A stretch of DNA of 26,612 bases from Balneolales bacterium (GTDB taxonomy: Bacteria; Bacteroidota; Rhodothermia; Balneolales; Balneolaceae). Made by a program: the position numbers and the translations under genes. Of this stretch, positions 22,956-26,612 are shown piece after piece. The stretch covers positions 1-26,612 of the forward strand of contig JAURMN010000129.1 of the NCBI GenBank assembly GCA_030830725.1. Reading direction: 5' to 3'. Under the pieces are notes generated by a model. That model was not told the origin of the DNA. It was given only the letters and a program-made list of their open reading frames with translations, and did not search any database. Positions within the stretch are counted from its first letter, which is position 1; every line of letters starts with the position of its first letter.

Positions 22956-23062
22956 GGAGAAGTATCAGCAAATTCTTCTTGAGAGTATTCTGGCTTCGGA
23001 TATAACGTACAGGATTTTACCTCATCACATCTAGCCCCAACTTAACACGTTCAATTATTGCC

Positions 23063-24430
23063 ATGGAACAGGTTCTTTCCACTTTACGTCAACAACAACC
23101 TAAACATCTGGAAACCCTGCTTGAACTTCTTCGGATGCCAAGTGTAAGTACCGATCCCTCTCGTAAAGGGGATGTACAGGTAACAGCTGAATATTTGAAA
23201 CGTCATCTCGAACAAATCGGCCTGGAACAGGTGACACTGCATGCAACAAAAGGGCACCCGATTGTAACTGCAGAATTTTGCCATCAGCCGGAAAAACCGA
23301 CAGTTCTGATTTATGGACACTACGATGTGCAGCCGTCCGATCCGGATCACGAATGGATTACACCGGCATTTGAACCCGATATTCGTGAAGGACGGATTTA
23401 TGCTCGAGGATCCAGCGATGATAAAGGGCAGTTTTTCACTCATATTTGTGCGCTCGAGGCCTATTTTGCAAGCGGTACAGAGCTTCCGGTCAATGTGAAG
23501 GTGCTGCTCGAGGGTGAAGAAGAGATCGGATCCCCAAATTTAGCTCCGTTCCTTGAGGCGCATCGTGACTGGGCTTCCTGCGACATGGTGTTGGTCTCCG
23601 ATACCTCGATGTATGGCGAGGATCAGCCCTCCATCACCGTTGGGTTACGTGGCCTGGCCTACATGGAAATCTTTGTGAAAAGTCCGAATCGCGATCTTCA
23701 CTCCGGCGTGTTTGGCGGTGCGGTTCCAAACCCGGCCAATGTCCTGGCTGAAATCATTTCGAAATTGCGCACTCCAGATGGAAAGATTCAAATTCCAGGA
23801 TTCTATGATGATGTGTTAGAGTTAACAGCGGATGAAAAAGCTGCCGTAGATGCTCTTCCATTTGATACTAAAGAATATAAGAAGGCGATCGACATCAAAG
23901 GATTTACCGGCGAAATGGAGTATTCCGTTTTGGAACGGGTTTCCTCCCGCCCGACTCTGGATGTGAACGGACTGTGGAGTGGATATCAGGGCGAAGGGGC
24001 TAAAACGGTACTCCCTGCAAAGGCTGGTGCTAAAGTGAGCATGCGACTGGTCCCGAATCAGGATCCGAATAAAATCGCAGCTCTCTTTATAAATTATGTG
24101 AAGCAGATTGCACCAGAAAATGTAGAAGTGGAAGTTCGCGAACATCACGGCGGGTGGCCGGTCGTTATCGATCTGAACTTTGAAGGAATTCAGGCAGCGG
24201 CGCGGGCATTTGAAAAGGTCTACGGCAAAGAGGCCTACTTTACGCGAGAAGGTGGCTCCATTCCTATCATCGCTGACTTTAAGCGAATCTTAGGTGCCGA
24301 TTCCGTTTTGATGGGATTTGGCTTGACGAAAGATGGATTACACTCTCCTAACGAAAGTTTCTCCATTCGTGATTTTCATAGAGGAGCTGAAGTGTCCGCA
24401 ACGTTTTTGGGACTGCTGGCGGAGGTGTGA
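23063..24430 (+). CDS. M20 family dipeptidase / metallopeptidase
   Basis: This is a 455-residue cytosolic peptidase of the M20 (carnosinase/CNDP-like) group. The metal ligands are recognisable: G-H-Y-D-V-Q-P at 85-91 (His86, Asp88), the bridging Asp in G-S-S-D-D-K-G (119), the catalytic and ligand glutamates in L-E-G-E-E-E-I-G (residues 149-156), and the C-terminal His in D-G-L-H-S-P-N-E (~427). It would hydrolyse dipeptides or related N-acyl amino acids; the substrate is not predictable. The ATG at 23063 is the only sensible start. It is 107 bp from batE. Its stop codon is separated by a single base from the stop of the convergent TolC-family gene, leaving no room for a separate terminator. 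Confidence 0.93.
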   Translation: MEQVLSTLRQQQPKHLETLLELLRMPSVSTDPSRKGDVQVTAEYLKRHLEQIGLEQVTLHATKGHPIVTAEFCHQPEKPTVLIYGHYDVQPSDPDHEWITPAFEPDIREGRIYARGSSDDKGQFFTHICALEAYFASGTELPVNVKVLLEGEEEIGSPNLAPFLEAHRDWASCDMVLVSDTSMYGEDQPSITVGLRGLAYMEIFVKSPNRDLHSGVFGGAVPNPANVLAEIISKLRTPDGKIQIPGFYDDVLELTADEKAAVDALPFDTKEYKKAIDIKGFTGEMEYSVLERVSSRPTLDVNGLWSGYQGEGAKTVLPAKAGAKVSMRLVPNQDPNKIAALFINYVKQIAPENVEVEVREHHGGWPVVIDLNFEGIQAAARAFEKVYGKEAYFTREGGSIPIIADFKRILGADSVLMGFGLTKDGLHSPNESFSIRDFHRGAEVSATFLGLLAEV

Positions 24431-24431
24431 A

Positions 24432-26009
24432 TTACTCGTATCGAATCTGAGACATCGTCTCAAAGTCGTAAAGTGTGAGGCGGCGCAGATTGTAAACACC
24501 CAACCAGTAGTTTCTCAACGCCTGAATAAACCCTCTACTTGCACTGTCCCGCTCATTTTGAGCAATCAAGAGGTTGGTAATATCAATACGGCCGATCAAG
24601 TAGCGATTCCGGGCTACATCGTAACGGCGCGCCGCGATTTCATCTGAGATTTGCGCCAATTCCACTTGTTGGCGTAATTGCAAAAACTCATTTACCGTAT
24701 TCTCTATCGCCAGTTCAAACTGTGCCTGATTGTAGGCGATATCATCGGCTACTTGCTGCTGCACATTTCTCGCCGAATTGATCTCTGCACGGCTTTGACC
24801 CCAGTTAAAAATCGGAACCTGGAAGCTGAGGGTCATAAATTGCTGATCCAAAGGATTGGAATAAACATCCTTGAAATCCTCTGCGGTCTGATTAAATCCT
24901 AAATTGGCTTGGATGTTCGCATTGAAGCGGTTTGAGCGAATCGCTTGTTCAAGATTCTGACGTGCCAGAATTTCCTGAAGCATATTGTTCAGGGATGTGC
25001 TATTATTTTCACGTGCCATTTCCTGAGCCAACTCCGTCGAGACTTGAAGCTCGGGAAAACGAGCCGGAACCTGGACATCAAAATCCGCATCGGCATCCAG
25101 TCCTAACAAGAGGCGAAACCCTTTTAATTGCTCATCATAATTCAATTCTGCAGCGGTCAAAGAAGCCTCTGCATTTCGGAATGCCAATTCACTCTGGAGC
25201 AGATCGTTCTCGGCAATCGACCCTAAATTATATCGCCCCAGCGAAATGTTATAAATGGAATCATTCACGGTGACATTCAGCTGCGCAATATCCAGGTTCA
25301 CTTTGGCAAGTAATACATCAAAATAGCGCTGAGTAACCGTAAAGGAGAGGTTCTCGAGATCTTCCACATACTTTTTCTCCGCAATGGTGAGACGAAGTGG
25401 TTCAGTGCGATTCCGCCATTTGAGGAAATTAAACTGGAAAACAGGCTGTCGAAGGCTCAAAACCAAAGGTGTAGAGCTCCAGAGATAGGTATTCTCACCA
25501 CTAAAAATTCCCAAACGTGAAATTCCACTGCTTACGGAAAGAGAACCCCCTGTCCAGAGGATGTTCTGATTAATTTGCATATCCAGTGAGGCGTCCGACT
25601 GGTTGGTTGAAATAAATTGAATATCCCCGGTTTCCGTGAGACGTCGGGATAACGTGCGCCGGTAATTTGGTGCATCCCCACTCAGGGAAAGTTCCGGCAA
25701 CAGATCCGCACGAAAGGATTTATATCGCCATTGACTGGCGATGAGCGAATATCGAGCCGATCGCGACAAAGGGCTTTGCTCTTTGGCAAGCTGTATCGTC
25801 TCTTCGAGAGAAAAAAGAGTTGAACGGGAGCCTGTTGATGCTGGTGCAGACTGAACCGAATTCTCTGAGGAACCGGCTCCTTCCTGAGCCGATGCCGTGG
25901 TGGTGATCATACCACCAACCATTACCATGATCAGTAGTAGTCGAAAAAACACAGGCTTTAAGCAGGGATCGTGCATAATCTTCCGGTTAATCTGTTTTTC
26001 GTTCGCCAT
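24432..26009 (-). CDS. TolC-family outer-membrane efflux protein (second copy)
   Basis: This is a 525-residue outer-membrane channel protein. The signal sequence (residues ~20-42, ending T-A-S-A-Q) is preceded by a 20-residue polar leader; an internal ATG at codon 12 would give a shorter n-region. The first OEP repeat starts F-S-L-E-E-T-I-Q-L-A-K-E-Q-S-P-L and the second ends with R-Y-L-I-G-R-I-D-I-T-N-L-L-I-A-Q. The ATG overlaps the stop codon of the upstream permease (TAATG), so the two are translationally coupled. With the MacB-type permease it forms an ABC-type tripartite exporter. It is only distantly similar to the TolC-family protein at the left end, so these are separate systems, not a DNA repeat. 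Confidence 0.92.
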   Translation of the reverse strand: MANEKQINRKIMHDPCLKPVFFRLLLIMVMVGGMITTTASAQEGAGSSENSVQSAPASTGSRSTLFSLEETIQLAKEQSPLSRSARYSLIASQWRYKSFRADLLPELSLSGDAPNYRRTLSRRLTETGDIQFISTNQSDASLDMQINQNILWTGGSLSVSSGISRLGIFSGENTYLWSSTPLVLSLRQPVFQFNFLKWRNRTEPLRLTIAEKKYVEDLENLSFTVTQRYFDVLLAKVNLDIAQLNVTVNDSIYNISLGRYNLGSIAENDLLQSELAFRNAEASLTAAELNYDEQLKGFRLLLGLDADADFDVQVPARFPELQVSTELAQEMARENNSTSLNNMLQEILARQNLEQAIRSNRFNANIQANLGFNQTAEDFKDVYSNPLDQQFMTLSFQVPIFNWGQSRAEINSARNVQQQVADDIAYNQAQFELAIENTVNEFLQLRQQVELAQISDEIAARRYDVARNRYLIGRIDITNLLIAQNERDSASRGFIQALRNYWLGVYNLRRLTLYDFETMSQIRYE

Positions 26010-26612
26010 TACTCGTATCGCAAGGCATGAACAGGGTCTTGTTCGGCGGCGCGTTTAGCGGGGATATATCCAAATACGACACCAATCAGACTTGCCACGC
26101 CAAATGACAATAAAATGGATGCTCCGCTGACAATGGTGGAAATATCCGCCACCCACTCAATCACCACGCTAAAAATGATGCCCAGTAAAATCCCGACAAA
26201 TCCACCGGTAAAACTAATGGCAAGAGCCTCTGTCAGAAACTGAAACTGGATGTCTTTCTCATGAGCTCCTACAGCTCTACGTACGCCGATTTCGCGATAC
26301 CGCTCAATGACCGAAGCCAACATAATATTCATGATTCCGATCCCGCCTACAATCAGAGAGATGGAGGCAATAGATGCCAACACAATATTGAAAATGTTTT
26401 TGGTGCGTTGCTCCTGCTCAAGAAGCACTTCCGGGACAATGATTTCAAAATCGATAACATCATTATGCCGACGCTGTAGCATTCGCGCAATGATTTCTGA
26501 GACGACTACACTATAGGAATTATCCGATACACGGACGATAATTCGATCCAGTTCGTTGGTATTGCCATCTCCTCGATCCACACCTGTTGAAGTTGAGGTA
26601 GATGTTTGAGTA
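26009..26612 (-). CDS. MacB-type ABC transporter permease, C-terminal part (cut by window edge)
   Basis: This is the last ~200 residues of an FtsX/MacB-type ABC permease; the frame is open to the right edge. The visible part begins in a periplasmic segment rich in alternating Thr and Ser, passes through the end of the MacB_PCD periplasmic domain, and then shows three transmembrane helices. Family marks are I-M-N-I-M-L-A-S-V-I-E-R-Y-R-E-I-G-V-R-R-A-V-G-A and the C-terminal P-A-K-R-A-A-E-Q-D-P-V-H-A-L-R-Y-E. In the mechanotransmission model the protein couples ATP hydrolysis by a separate or fused ATPase to periplasmic movement and TolC-mediated export. The ATPase and adaptor are presumably upstream, outside the window. 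Its stop overlaps the TolC-family start. Confidence 0.93.
   Translation of the reverse strand, partial: TQTSTSTSTGVDRGDGNTNELDRIIVRVSDNSYSVVVSEIIARMLQRRHNDVIDFEIIVPEVLLEQEQRTKNIFNIVLASIASISLIVGGIGIMNIMLASVIERYREIGVRRAVGAHEKDIQFQFLTEALAISFTGGFVGILLGIIFSVVIEWVADISTIVSGASILLSFGVASLIGVVFGYIPAKRAAEQDPVHALRYE

Noticed and set aside
692..26009. The two TolC-family genes as a duplicated repeat flanking the window
   Set aside because: Protein sequences share only family features, partner genes differ (adaptor with tetR versus MacB-type permease), and no nucleotide repeat is visible.
1..26612. Mobile elements, CRISPR arrays, tRNAs or defence systems
   Set aside because: No transposase, integrase, spaced repeat array, tRNA cloverleaf or nuclease/helicase defence genes were seen on either strand.

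Overview
The window is bacterial, gene-dense chromosomal DNA of moderate GC. Gene content suggests a member of the Bacteroidota/Balneolota/Rhodothermota group: a bacillithiol synthase (bshA), Bat-type TPR and BatD proteins, a stand-alone sucC, PyrR, a SLBB polysaccharide exporter, TolC-type outer-membrane exporters, several non-ATG starts and few strong Shine-Dalgarno sites. This taxonomic placement is inference from gene content. I saw no tRNA, rRNA, CRISPR array, insertion sequence or phage gene.

Layout. (1) 1-2954, minus strand: a TetR-family repressor, a TolC-family channel and a lipoprotein membrane-fusion adaptor cut by the left edge, forming a regulated tripartite efflux operon. (2) 2955-3422: the only long non-coding stretch, AT-rich, holding a near-ideal TetR-type operator and other dyads. 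(3) 3423-12408: an extracellular-polysaccharide locus in alternating blocks. It has a SLBB exporter and GT4 (plus), a Wzy/WaaL-like polymerase or ligase and a Wzz-like chain-length protein (minus), a Wzx-like flippase and second GT4 (plus), and a GT2 (minus). No priming sugar-phosphate transferase and no Wzc-type kinase are present. (4) 12435-13996, minus: pyrB and pyrR, with the GT2 lying just downstream of pyrB in the same direction. (5) 14278-16635: sucC (plus) converging on bshA (minus). (6) 16820-22955, plus: yebC, batC, batD, asnB, batE, closely spaced. The Bat von Willebrand-factor proteins and MoxR are absent and asnB sits inside the cluster. (7) 23063-24430: an M20 dipeptidase. (8) 24432-26612, minus: a second TolC-family channel and the C-terminal part of a MacB/FtsX-type ABC permease cut by the right edge.

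How the genes work together. The polysaccharide genes fit a Wzx/Wzy route: the glycosyltransferases build a lipid-linked unit, the flippase moves it across the inner membrane, Wzy polymerises or ligates it, Wzz sets length and the SLBB protein exports it. The Bat genes form an envelope-associated TPR/BatD module. Housekeeping genes (pyrB, pyrR, sucC, yebC) are interspersed.

The most interesting non-coding signals are four TTGTTCGAT-like direct repeats in the pyrR-sucC gap, a 19-bp dyad upstream of tetR, a TTG-N3-ACCGGT core shared by the two polysaccharide promoter regions, and an inverted repeat in the bshA leader. I did not find a clear-cut previously undescribed system. The strongest candidates for novelty are the reduced bat cluster with an embedded asparagine synthetase and the exporter that appears to lack the usual Poly_export domain.
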